Below are positions 52,447 to 60,389 of a stretch of 64,000 nucleotides of DNA, in pieces. Both the position numbers and the translations under genes were made by a program. Each line of letters begins with the position of its first letter. Position 1 is the stretch's first letter. This DNA comes from JANYHH01 sp965249745 (GTDB lineage Bacteria > Deinococcota > Deinococci > Deinococcales > JAAFIG01). The stretch lies in the NCBI GenBank assembly GCA_965249745.1, contig OZ252252.1:3038001-3102000 (forward strand). Direction: 5' to 3'. Below the pieces are notes generated by a model that was given only the letters and a program-made list of their open reading frames with translations, searched no databases and had not been told where the DNA came from.

Positions 52447-54182
52447 GCGGTCGCCGCCTCGAGCAGCCGGGCGTAGCGTCCCGCGTCCAGTGCCAAGGAT
52501 TCGTGCGTGCCGCTCTCCGCGACGCGTCCCGCGTCCAGAAGCACGATTCGGTCGGCGTGCTGGATTGTGCTGAGCCGATGCGCGACGACGATGATCGTTT
52601 TCTGGCCGCGCAGCGCCTCAAAGGTTTGACGAATCGCGGCTTCGCTGTGGGCGTCCAAGCTCGAGGTCGGTTCGTCGAACAGTAAAAACGGCGCGTCGGT
52701 CAGAAGTGCCCTGGCTATTGCGAGGCGTTGCCGCTGCCCGCCGGACAGGCCAGACCCGTCCTCACCGAGCGGTGTCTCTAAACCTTGTGGCAGGGCCCGA
52801 ATCTCCTCTTCCAGACCCGCGAGTCGCAACGCCTCCCAGAGTGGCAGGTCGGTGCGACAGAACGGGCTGGTGTCTGACTCGAACAGCTCGAGGTTCTGAC
52901 GCACGGTTCCGGCGAACAGGCTCGGGGCTTGCGGTACGTAAGAGAAAGCGGCTCGCGCGGCGGCCCGGGTGAAATCGCGCAGGTCTCGCTCGCCGACACT
53001 GATCCGCCCGCTTTCCGGTTCTAGCAGCCTCAACAAGGCTCGCGTCAAGGTCGTCTTGCCACTGCCGGAGGCTCCGACCAGGGCCAGCATCTCGCCCCGT
53101 TTCACCTCGAGCGTCACGTCTGAGATGGCTGGCTGAGCCTCCCCAGCGTAACGTAATGTCACCCCCTCGAGTCGCAGGTCGCCGTGTGGCAGGGTTGTCA
53201 GCCTGCCGGTCTCTGGTTCTGGCATGGCTTCGGTGATGCCCATCAATCGCCTCGCGGGTTCGCGCATCGCGGCGTAACGCCCGAGGGCGCGCGCGAAGAT
53301 CTGAATTGGCGCGATCGCAATCGCCAGCAGGCTGACGTAGCCCGTCAGCGTGGGGATTGTCATGCGACCCGCCCTGACCTCACCGACGGCAATCAGGAGC
53401 AGCACGACGATCCCCGCGCCCGACGCGAGTTGGCTCAGCGGCGCGTTCAACGCCCCGAGGGTGTAGCGCCGCAGGCTGGAACTGGCCTGGGAACGATTGG
53501 CGGCTCCGAACACCGCTAAAAGCCGCGATTCGGCGCGAAAGGCTTTCACCACCTCGAGTTTTTGCAGTGCCTCCGCCATGCGCCCCGACGCGCTCGAGGC
53601 GTGCCGTTGCGTGTTTTTGAAGGCGGCTTCGATACGCTTTGAGAGCCATTGCATCACCAGCGTGAGCGGCAACATGACCGCCAATAAGCCCAGCGTCAGC
53701 AGCGGGTTACTGAGCAGCAGTGCCAGTCCGACCGCCGCCATCACCAAGCCCTGCCCGACGATGCTGGTCAGCTCCCCGGCGTAAAACATTTCCAACTCGC
53801 GCACGTCCAACGCCGCCCGTGCCGTGACGGCTCCGCTTGAGCTTGTACTGCTCGAGCTATCGGCTGTTAAAGAGTCTTGCAGCAGTGCCGCGAACACCTC
53901 CTCCCGGACTCGAGCGCCGAACCGGGCCGCGCCCACACCGTACAGCGCGTCTTGCGCCCACAACGCCAGGCTCGAGAGGGTCAGCAACGCCAGCGTCAAC
54001 AGAATCAGTTTTGGTAGGCGATCAAACTGACGCACCCCGAGGACATCGGCGAACAGCGGTTGCACCACCAAGAGCGGCAGCAGCGTCGTCACGACCGCCA
54101 GCACCAGCGAACCAATCGTGCCCAACGCGAAGAACCGCCACTCAGGGCGAATCAAGGTCAGTGGGTTGGCGCGTGAAGCCAT
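52443..54182 (-). CDS. ABC exporter, fused membrane and ATPase domains
   Basis: 579 residues. Six-helix type IV exporter domain (about 1-320), then the nucleotide-binding domain: Walker A VGASGSGKTTL (near 368-378), signature LSGGQRQRLAIARALL, Walker B FLLFDEPTSSLD, and the H-loop VAHRLST. Works as a dimer at the inner membrane, exporting lipids, peptides or drugs; resembles MsbA/CydC-type half-transporters. A Ser-rich insert (DSSSSTSSSG, about 107-116) encoded around the CTCGAG at about 53850 sits between helices 2 and 3, where relatives have a short loop. The ATG follows TAGCGT by 7 bases (54190-54195). Operon with the methyltransferase. Confidence 0.92.
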   Translation of the reverse strand: MASRANPLTLIRPEWRFFALGTIGSLVLAVVTTLLPLLVVQPLFADVLGVRQFDRLPKLILLTLALLTLSSLALWAQDALYGVGAARFGARVREEVFAALLQDSLTADSSSSTSSSGAVTARAALDVRELEMFYAGELTSIVGQGLVMAAVGLALLLSNPLLTLGLLAVMLPLTLVMQWLSKRIEAAFKNTQRHASSASGRMAEALQKLEVVKAFRAESRLLAVFGAANRSQASSSLRRYTLGALNAPLSQLASGAGIVVLLLIAVGEVRAGRMTIPTLTGYVSLLAIAIAPIQIFARALGRYAAMREPARRLMGITEAMPEPETGRLTTLPHGDLRLEGVTLRYAGEAQPAISDVTLEVKRGEMLALVGASGSGKTTLTRALLRLLEPESGRISVGERDLRDFTRAAARAAFSYVPQAPSLFAGTVRQNLELFESDTSPFCRTDLPLWEALRLAGLEEEIRALPQGLETPLGEDGSGLSGGQRQRLAIARALLTDAPFLLFDEPTSSLDAHSEAAIRQTFEALRGQKTIIVVAHRLSTIQHADRIVLLDAGRVAESGTHESLALDAGRYARLLEAATA

Positions 54183-54388
54183 TCAAATCACGCTATCACG
54201 CCGAGGTTTTGGACAGGTTCAAAACTCAAAAACACGAATCCTCACGCTCGAGCCTGTCCACTGTCCCAGGCAGCGTGTTCCGAGATCAAACGCACCACCC
54301 GCCATCTCGAGAACGAATCACTCGTGGTATTTTCAACCCATGAAAGACCGGTATCGAAGCTGGTCGCTCGAGCCGGGAAAGGGAGGAT

Positions 54389-54865
54389 GTGACTCGTTTG
54401 TTGATGGGGATGCTGCTGGCGGTGATTCAAGCTGGGGAATTATGGTTCACTCCGCCGTCTGAGTTCAAGTTGACTGCAAGCAGTTCCGAGAAATTTGATT
54501 CTATGGCGGGTTCCCTCACCCTTCGCCCGCCCGTCACAGAGCGGTTCTGGCGATGGGAGGGCGCTCGCGGGCGCTGGCTCATGATGTACTACTGGGATGG
54601 ACTCCCGCCATACCCTGGTGGTCCGGCGGTCCTGAAGGAAATCAGGGGCATGGTCGTGACCGGCAAGAACAACAGTTTCCAGCGTAAAGGCGTTATCGTA
54701 TCGGTCTCGCGCGGCAGTCAGTTCATGGGGAGAACCGGTGATTTCCTCGTGTTTCATCTGCATTCGACGATCACCGATGCCTACTGGCTTTTGTATACCG
54801 ATGCGGAGCGCATGGCAGAGTCAGAATTTGTCAATATCCTCAATTCTATGGAGTTGAAACCTTGA
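54389..54865 (+). CDS. Probable exported protein, function unknown
   Basis: 158 residues. GTG at 54389 lies very close to GGGAGG; later starts (ATG at 54404) are possible. The N-terminus (MTRLLMGMLLAVIQAGELWF) is hydrophobic and could be a signal peptide. The remainder (ERFWRWEGARGRWLMMYYW, VIVSVSRGSQFMGRTGDFL, TDAYWLLYTDAERM) is aromatic-rich and looks like a single small domain. No family is recognised. It stands between the ABC exporter and the ebfC-like gene. Confidence 0.6.
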   Translation: MTRLLMGMLLAVIQAGELWFTPPSEFKLTASSSEKFDSMAGSLTLRPPVTERFWRWEGARGRWLMMYYWDGLPPYPGGPAVLKEIRGMVVTGKNNSFQRKGVIVSVSRGSQFMGRTGDFLVFHLHSTITDAYWLLYTDAERMAESEFVNILNSMELKP

Positions 54866-55027
54866 GAGGATGACCAGATCAGTCGCGGTCTCGAGACGCC
54901 TAAACTTAATAGGTGGCAAAGACTGGCGATCAAGTTGCGCCTTCGAAACTTGGATGCGGGACCGCTCGAGGGACGAACTGAACGGCTATACTTCAAGAGT
55001 TGTATCCTCAACCAGGATATAACTTGC

Positions 55028-55339
55028 TCAGCGCATTCCGGGCATTCCGCCCATGCCACTCATCAGCTTGTTGACCTCGGTTTGCTGCGCGTCATTGGCT
55101 TTCTGCTGCGCGTCCTTGATCGCCACCAAGAGCAGGTCCTCGAGGGCTTCGGCGTCGTCCGGGTCCACGACGATCTTGTCCACCTTGAGGCTTTTGATCT
55201 GCCCACTGCCATTGCAGGTGACTTTGACCATGCCGCCCCCGGCGGTCCCGGTGACGAGCATCGCCTCGAGCTTTTCTTGCATCTCGGCCTGCTTGGACTG
55301 CGCTTGCTGCATCTGTTTCATGAGCTTTTGCATGTTCAT
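55028..55339 (-). CDS. ebfC: YbaB/EbfC nucleoid-associated protein
   Basis: 103 residues. A small dimeric DNA-binding protein of bacterial nucleoids, usually next to recR or dnaX. The family core KVTCNGSGQIKSLKVDKIVVDPDDAEALEDLLLVAIKDAQ is plainly present (checked in parts), with the N-terminal coiled coil KQMQQAQSKQAEMQEKL and a C-terminal GMGGMPG. recR and dnaX are not nearby. The ATG lies 7 bases after TAGACT (55347-55352). Confidence 0.93.
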   Translation of the reverse strand: MNMQKLMKQMQQAQSKQAEMQEKLEAMLVTGTAGGGMVKVTCNGSGQIKSLKVDKIVVDPDDAEALEDLLLVAIKDAQQKANDAQQTEVNKLMSGMGGMPGMR

Positions 55340-55346
55340 ACGAGTC

Positions 55347-55352
55347 AGTCTA
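55347..55352 (-). promoter_or_regulatory. -10 box TAGACT, leaderless ebfC promoter
   Basis: Seven bases to the ATG at 55339 (TAGACTGACTCGT). The -35 region is T-rich without a clear hexamer. Confidence 0.55.
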
Positions 55353-55398
55353 CCGAATTTTTGCGGCCCGAAAAACCCCGTTCACGCGATGCGCGAAT

Positions 55399-55404
55399 TA
55401 GACT
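55399..55404 (+). promoter_or_regulatory. -10 box TAGACT, leaderless Yip1-type promoter
   Basis: Six bases to the GTG at 55411 (TAGACTGATCCC). The box sits 47 bases from its divergent twin at 55347-55352. Confidence 0.55.
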
Positions 55405-55410
55405 GATCCC

Positions 55411-55932
55411 GTGAATCCGCTCGAGATCCTGCGCGCCCCAAAGGGCTTCTTCGAAGCGTTGCGAACCCAGCCGCCACGCGCCGCCACACCGTCGTTGCTG
55501 ATCGGGCTGACGGTCGTTCTACCAATCCTGATTCTGGCATTGGTGGACCCTGGGACGCTGAGAACCTGGTTGGTATCCCTGATTCTGGGCATTTCGTTTC
55601 TGGGAGCCATAGCGCTCGGGATCGTGTTATTCGCCCCCGGCGTAAGCTTCGTGCGGGCGCTCGAGATCGTCGGGTACAGCGCTCTGCCGTTCGTGATCGC
55701 CGTGTTGGTCTTTGGTCTGCTGTCCCTGCTAGGGCAAGCGGGGCAGGCGGTCGGGCAAGGCTTGACGGTCGGGGCGGCGGCGATGGGCTGGTATCGGCTG
55801 TTCGTCGGACTCGAGGTGATGACGGGTTCGCGGTCGCTCGCGTGGCGCGGTGCGATTCTGATTCCAATCCTGGCGTTCGTCTTCACCGGCTTCGTGCCAG
55901 GGTTGTTGCTGCGCCTGTTGGGTCTGGTCTGA
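55411..55932 (+). CDS. Yip1-domain membrane protein
   Basis: 173 residues from GTG, five hydrophobic segments (LLIGLTVVLPILILALV, LVSLILGISFLGAIALGIV, GYSALPFVIAVLVFGLLSLL, GLTVGAAAMGWYRLFVGLEV, AILIPILAFVFTGFVPGLLL). The N-terminal NPLEILRAPKGFFEAL and the overall pattern match the bacterial YIP1 family, whose role is unknown. It is divergent from the ebfC gene with paired leaderless promoters. Confidence 0.7.
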   Translation: MNPLEILRAPKGFFEALRTQPPRAATPSLLIGLTVVLPILILALVDPGTLRTWLVSLILGISFLGAIALGIVLFAPGVSFVRALEIVGYSALPFVIAVLVFGLLSLLGQAGQAVGQGLTVGAAAMGWYRLFVGLEVMTGSRSLAWRGAILIPILAFVFTGFVPGLLLRLLGLV

Positions 55933-56143
55933 GGGACGCTCGAGGGTGCAGATTTTGACAGCGGATGCCTTAAGGGTGAATAGCTCGAGTCTGACTCTTT
56001 CGTTTGCACTACAAGCGAGCCAAGCCCCGAAGCTCAGGACTCGAGTTTCTGCCCTGCGGGATACGAGCTACCTCTGAACCCTCGAGCTGCAACGGCAAAA
56101 TGAGCACAACGCTGTCACCTCGAGCGGCTGTACGAAATCATTC

Positions 56144-56173
56144 TTGACAGCGCTTTCAGATGCGGAGTAAGCT
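56144..56173 (+). promoter_or_regulatory. Promoter and operator of the second LacI gene
   Basis: TTGACA (56144-56149), an 18-base spacer, TAAGCT (56168-56173). TGACAGCGCTTTCA (56145-56158) is a near-perfect palindrome of the LacI-family operator type (one mismatch from TGAAAGCGCTTTCA). It covers the -35 box, pointing to autoregulation. Confidence 0.72.
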
Positions 56174-56203
56174 CCGCCTCAACCCCATCACCGGAGAACC
56201 GAT

Positions 56204-57211
56204 TTGACCCAAGAAGTGACTCTGACCCATGTCGCGCGCGAGGCTGGCGTTTCGCCCAGCACCGTCTCGAGGATCATCAATGGCACGGCGGTCGTGGCCA
56301 AGGAGAAACACCTGGCCGTGGAGGCCGCCATCGCCAGACTCGGGTATCGTCCGAACAGCCTGGCGAGAGGTCTGGCTCGAGGGCAATCCATGAGCATCGG
56401 CGTGATCGTTCAGGACCTCTCGAGTCCCTTTTACGGTGAGACGCTGGTCGGCATTGAACAGGGCCTGGCGGGCACGCCGTACCATCCGATCGTGGTCAGC
56501 GGGCACTGGCGGGCCGCGCAGGAGCGGGAAGCCTTAGAGGTGCTGACCTCGAGGAACGTGGATGCCCTGATCGTCATGGGTGGGCACTTGGAGGACAACC
56601 GCCTGACCCGGCTGGCGCAGCACATTCCGGTGATCGCCATCGGGCGCAACATCATGGGGCTAGAGGATTACTGCATTGACATTGACCACACCTACGGCGC
56701 GATGCTCGGGACTCAGCACCTGATTGACCTGGGACACCGCCGAATCGCGCACATCACCGGGCGGCGCGATCACGAGGACGCGCGGGCGCGCCTGGCCGGG
56801 TATCGGCGCTCCTTGGAGCGCGCCGGAATTGTTTATGACCCGCAGCTCGTGGTGGAGGGCGATTTCACCGAGCGTTCCGGCGTCATGGGCATGGAAACCC
56901 TGCTGGGTCGCACCACGAATTTCAGCGCGATCATCACCGCCAACGATCAGATGGCGTACGGGGCACGGCTGTCGCTGTATCGGCGCGGTATTCGGGTTCC
57001 CCACGACGTATCCATCGTTGGTTTCGACGACATCCCGGACTCCAATTACACGACGCCGCCGCTGACGACCGTGCGTCAACCCTGCCCGGAGATGGGGCTG
57101 CTAGCCGCCCAGACGGTGCTGTCACTGTTGGCAGGCAAGAAAGTGCAACTGCCGCGCCTCGAGGTCAAGCTGATGATTCGTGAGTCCACGACCATCGTGC
57201 GCCGTAATTGA
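56204..57211 (+). CDS. LacI-family transcriptional regulator
   Basis: 335 residues from a TTG at 56204 preceded by GGAGA. Helix-turn-helix VTLTHVAREAGVSPSTVSRI (about 5-24), hinge RPNSLARGLARG, then the effector domain (IGVIVQDLSSPFYGETLVGI, HRRIAHITGR, VSIVGFDDIPDSNYTTPPLTTV), typical of sugar-responsive repressors. It lies alone: no transporter or catabolic gene is adjacent, so its target must be elsewhere besides its own promoter. Confidence 0.93.
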   Translation: MTQEVTLTHVAREAGVSPSTVSRIINGTAVVAKEKHLAVEAAIARLGYRPNSLARGLARGQSMSIGVIVQDLSSPFYGETLVGIEQGLAGTPYHPIVVSGHWRAAQEREALEVLTSRNVDALIVMGGHLEDNRLTRLAQHIPVIAIGRNIMGLEDYCIDIDHTYGAMLGTQHLIDLGHRRIAHITGRRDHEDARARLAGYRRSLERAGIVYDPQLVVEGDFTERSGVMGMETLLGRTTNFSAIITANDQMAYGARLSLYRRGIRVPHDVSIVGFDDIPDSNYTTPPLTTVRQPCPEMGLLAAQTVLSLLAGKKVQLPRLEVKLMIRESTTIVRRN

Positions 57212-57602
57212 TTCCTGCTCAGAGGCCGATTCTTTTTGGGCTACCGATCCGCGCGTGTTCAGCTTGACAAAGAGCCAACCAGAACCCTGTGGGACATGGG
57301 ACCGCCTTCAGCGCGGGCGACGCGAATCAATAGCGCTGCCTTAACCACTGTCACGAGTCTCGAGGGCTGGGTGGCTGTCAGGACCTCGGACGCGACACTC
57401 GAGTTATCGTGACCGAGCGATCGTCTGAAAGCGTTTTCAGGACCGACCGAGAAGCTGCGCTGATCGCTCGAGCCAGACGCCTGACTTTGAGCGGCTGAGA
57501 CGTCCTCCGTGCCTTCAGCACCTCGAGTGAGATCGTTCAGCACGACCAGCACTGTCTTCAACCTCTCCCAGTCTCGAGCCAGTCAGCCTCCAGCCAGTCA
57601 GT
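57212..57602. other. Spacer with dispersed repeat and five CTCGAG sites
   Basis: About 390 bases with no supported gene. It has repeat copy 2 (57261-57334) and CTCGAG at 57359, 57398, 57467, 57522 and 57573, about one per 50 bases. Confidence 0.6.
57261..57334. repeat. Dispersed ~75-bp repeat, copy 2
   Basis: Partner of 24052-24127, same orientation, about 90% alike with a 2-base gap. Flanks differ completely after the shared GAATCAATAGC end. Confidence 0.8.
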
Positions 57603-58160
57603 CTAGAGACAATCCAGCGCCACCAGGCTCCAGCCCTCGAGCGTGTCGCGTGACAGACGCAACTCGTCCAACGTCACCAGTCGCCCCTCGAGTTTGTGCG
57701 TTTCCAGCACCCTGGGTTCGGTGGCGCTCTCCACCAGGTACAGCACGCCCGTGTGATAGCGGGCAACGGTGGCTCCGCCCTGATGAATGAACCCGAGAAT
57801 CCGCTGACGAACGACCGCCATTTCCAACTCTTCGCGCAGTTCACGCTCGAGACCCGCCTGAATCAGATCAGTCAGGGTCGCGTCCACCGGGTTCAGGTGT
57901 CCACCGACCCCGATCGTGTGGCGGTCGTGCAACCGAGCGTCCGTCCCGCCTCGCAACCGTTTCAATAGCAACACCCGACCCGCGTAGCGGACGACCGCGT
58001 AGGGCGTGATCTGACGCTGCGTCGGATCGGTCTCGAGTGGTGTTCTGGGATAGAATGCGCCCGCCGTTTTCAGAAGGTCGTAGAGCGCGGGATCGAATGG
58101 GATGAGACCGTCTTGCGGCGCGGGCAGCAAGTGATCTGGGACGGCGTACACGAGTTCCAC
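57603..58160 (-). CDS. NUDIX hydrolase domain protein
   Basis: 185 residues from the GTG at 58160, which lies 7 bases after TAAACT (58168-58173); a TTG at 58208 would add 16 residues. The Nudix region reads GVGGHLNP followed by GLERELREELEM (about 103-114), giving the REXXEE core of the metal-binding helix, although the spacing from the first Gly is longer than in the strict 23-residue box. The N-terminal half (PYAVVRYAGRVLLLKRLRGG) is standard. The group includes enzymes that hydrolyse nucleoside-diphosphate derivatives; the substrate is unknown. Confidence 0.8.
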   Translation of the reverse strand: MELVYAVPDHLLPAPQDGLIPFDPALYDLLKTAGAFYPRTPLETDPTQRQITPYAVVRYAGRVLLLKRLRGGTDARLHDRHTIGVGGHLNPVDATLTDLIQAGLERELREELEMAVVRQRILGFIHQGGATVARYHTGVLYLVESATEPRVLETHKLEGRLVTLDELRLSRDTLEGWSLVALDCL

Positions 58161-58167
58161 GCGCTCG

Positions 58168-58173
58168 AGTTTA
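58168..58173 (-). promoter_or_regulatory. -10 box TAAACT, leaderless NUDIX promoter
   Basis: Seven bases to the GTG at 58160. It decides the choice of start. Confidence 0.45.
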
Positions 58174-58331
58174 CGCTGGGCCGACTTTAGACTGAGCCGA
58201 CTTCCCAAGGTCGGGTCTCAACCCTCCTCGAGAACCCTGTCCATCACGAGGCAACCATGCCCGAGCCGCGCCGCCACCGAACGAAAAACCTATGGCTCGA
58301 GACTACCCCGTGCGAGGCTGGGGGTTGAGGT

Positions 58332-59399
58332 TCAGGCGGCTTTGGGCGAGCTGCTGAGAGAATCAATCACCGTGAACCGATTCGAGGACCCCCAGCACTC
58401 CGCAATCAGTTGTTGCAATGCCTCGAGCCAAGCGGGGTGATCGTTCAGGCACGGGATGTAGGTGAACCGTTCCCCGCCCGCGTGCTCGAAAATCTCTTTG
58501 CCTTCCACAGAAATTTCTTCCAGGGTTTCCAGGCAATCCGAGATGAACGCCGGACAGAGCACGGCTAGATTCTTGATGCCGCGCTTCGGGAACCGCTCGA
58601 GTTGCTTGTCAGTGAACGGTTCCAACCAGCCGCCACCGAGCCGCGACTGAAAGCTCATGCTGTACTGATCGGGTTGCAAACCTAGCTTCGCTGCCAGGGC
58701 GGCTGTGGTGCGAGTCACCTGATGGCGGTAACAGAAGGTATGGGCGGGACTGGCTGTATTGCAACAACCCTCCGTCAGGCAGTGCGAGCCGGTGACATCG
58801 GAACGGCGAATTTGACGCTTCGGCACGCCGTGATAGCTGAATAGCACGTGATCGAAGCCCGCCTGCAACTGCGGGCGCACGACGGCCTCCAGCGCCGCGA
58901 TGTACGCGGGATGCTCGTACCAGGGCGGCAGGACGCGCAACTCGAGATTCAAGCCCAGTCGCCTTAACGTTTCCTGAGTTTCCACGACGACGCTCTCGGT
59001 GGTGCTCATCGCGTACTGCGGGTAGAGCGGCACGAGCAGGATTTCGCTCAGATCCGGTTGCCGCGCCAGCAAATCCCTGATACCCGCCTCAATACTCGGG
59101 TTTTGATAGCGCATCCCGAGCGCCACAGGTTCCTGAACTCGAGCCTGAAGCGCGTCTCTGAGCCGTTTTGAAATGGCGATCAGTGGGCTACCCTCGTCGG
59201 TCCAGACCTGCTTGTAGGCTTCGGCCGACCGGCGCGGACGGACGTTCAGAATCACGCCGCGCACCAAAATGGAACGAACCCAGTGCGGGTAATCCACGAC
59301 TCTGGCATCCATCAGGAATTGATCCAGATAGCGCCGCACGTCTGGAACGGCCGTGCTGTCCGGGCTACCCAGGTTCACCAGCAGAATCCCGCGACTCAC
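58332..59399 (-). CDS. hemH: Ferrochelatase (protoheme or coproporphyrin type)
   Basis: 355 residues from the GTG at 59399. Inserts Fe2+ into the porphyrin late in heme synthesis. Starts GILLVNLGSPD; the metal-inserting His190 lies in FSYHGVPKRQI, and the Glu region is in CPAFISDCLETLEEISVEG. Four cysteines (C207, C212, C213, C223; SHCLTEGCC...FCYRH) form the inserted motif that in some bacterial ferrochelatases binds a [2Fe-2S] cluster. The GTG overlaps the stop of the DUF454 gene (GTGA). No other heme genes are in the window. Confidence 0.95.
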   Translation of the reverse strand: MSRGILLVNLGSPDSTAVPDVRRYLDQFLMDARVVDYPHWVRSILVRGVILNVRPRRSAEAYKQVWTDEGSPLIAISKRLRDALQARVQEPVALGMRYQNPSIEAGIRDLLARQPDLSEILLVPLYPQYAMSTTESVVVETQETLRRLGLNLELRVLPPWYEHPAYIAALEAVVRPQLQAGFDHVLFSYHGVPKRQIRRSDVTGSHCLTEGCCNTASPAHTFCYRHQVTRTTAALAAKLGLQPDQYSMSFQSRLGGGWLEPFTDKQLERFPKRGIKNLAVLCPAFISDCLETLEEISVEGKEIFEHAGGERFTYIPCLNDHPAWLEALQQLIAECWGSSNRFTVIDSLSSSPKAA

Positions 59400-59827
59400 A
59401 GCGTCACCCCCTGAGTGACTGACTCTAAAGCAGACGCGGCTCGAGCGGCCAGCACGTTTTCGCGGGTAGGAACCCGCCCGAGGATGTACCAGACGCCCGC
59501 CGCCCCGAGCGCCAGAGCGATCAGCTTGACGGCGGGCCACGGCACGCGCCAGGCGCTGACCAGGACCGACGCGCCGATGATGGCAACGATCAGCCATTTC
59601 AGGCGGCGCGGCATCCCGTTTCCAGCGCGGTACTCGCGTACCAGCTTCCCCACGCCGGGCAAGTTCAAAATCCAAGCTTCGAAACGCGGCGATGACCGGG
59701 CGAAGCAGGCGGCGGCTGCAATAAAAAAGACTGTGCTGGGCATGACGGGCAGCACCGCGCCGATAAACCCGAGCGCCACGCACAACCACCCAAGGGAAAA
59801 CCACAACAGCCGAATCGGAGCTTGCAT
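59396..59827 (-). CDS. DUF454 (YbaN-like) inner-membrane protein
   Basis: 143 residues. Hydrophobic segments: LLWFSLGWLCVALGFIGAVLPVMPSTVFFIAAAACFA at the N-terminus (two helices, with the family pattern GXXLPVMPSTXF) and two near the end (LIVAIIGASVLVSAW, LIALALGAAGVWYIL). DUF454/YbaN proteins are found in many bacteria, often near heme or iron genes, with no agreed role. Coupled by overlap to hemH, which suggests a link to heme metabolism. Confidence 0.8.
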   Translation of the reverse strand: MQAPIRLLWFSLGWLCVALGFIGAVLPVMPSTVFFIAAAACFARSSPRFEAWILNLPGVGKLVREYRAGNGMPRRLKWLIVAIIGASVLVSAWRVPWPAVKLIALALGAAGVWYILGRVPTRENVLAARAASALESVTQGVTL

Positions 59828-59950
59828 ATTCCCAAATTTGCCCGGAGCACCAGCGTCAAATGCCCCGCACGAAATGCGGAACCCAATACAGTTTTCCTAA
59901 CCTCGAGGATGAGCTGACCGCTGGAGGACACGAACAGGGCACTCCTCATA

Positions 59951-59988
59951 AAAAAGCGCTCCCCGTGAATTAGGAAGCGCTTCTCGAG
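59951..59988 (-). terminator. Terminator of the small Gly-rich gene
   Basis: On the minus strand: AAGCGCTTCC, a nine-base loop, GGGAGCGCTT, then a T run. Confidence 0.75.
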
Positions 59989-60049
59989 ATGCGAGCGAGT
60001 TGTGGTGACAAGCTCGAGGGGAACTGTCGGCGGTCAGCTTTTCGGAGAT

Positions 60050-60244
60050 TCAGGGTTTCGGAGTGACGGTCCCGCCGCCCGTGCCACCGCCGGGATCGCT
60101 GGCGATCATGCCGCCGGTCAGACCCGGCTTGCCGCCGCTCCCAATCGTGCCGCCACCCGTACCGCCGCCCGGATCGGCGTGTGCGACGGAAGCGGTCAGG
60201 GCGAGAACGGCGAGCAGCGCAGCGATACGGGTACGAATGGTCAT
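60050..60244 (-). CDS. Small exported Gly/Thr-rich peptide, function unknown
   Basis: 64 residues. ATG at 60244 follows GGAGG. Signal peptide MTIRTRIAALLAVLALTASVAHA with a clean AXA site leaves a mature peptide of about 41 residues in which the word DPGGGTGGGT occurs twice, around GSGGKPGLTGGM. No cysteines and no similarity I recognise. It has its own terminator (59951-59988), which supports expression. It could be a structural or envelope-associated peptide. Confidence 0.65.
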   Translation of the reverse strand: MTIRTRIAALLAVLALTASVAHADPGGGTGGGTIGSGGKPGLTGGMIASDPGGGTGGGTVTPKP

Positions 60245-60389
60245 AGTGATCCCTCCAAAGTGCAAAAACATGTCAGAATGAAACGAAGCCGAAATGCCCC
60301 TCCTTCTAAAAACCCAACCCCCTTTGTAACGATGAGCTGCTTCCCTGGACCTCCCAACTTCCAGCGTGCCGAAACGCGGCGGGTAATTC

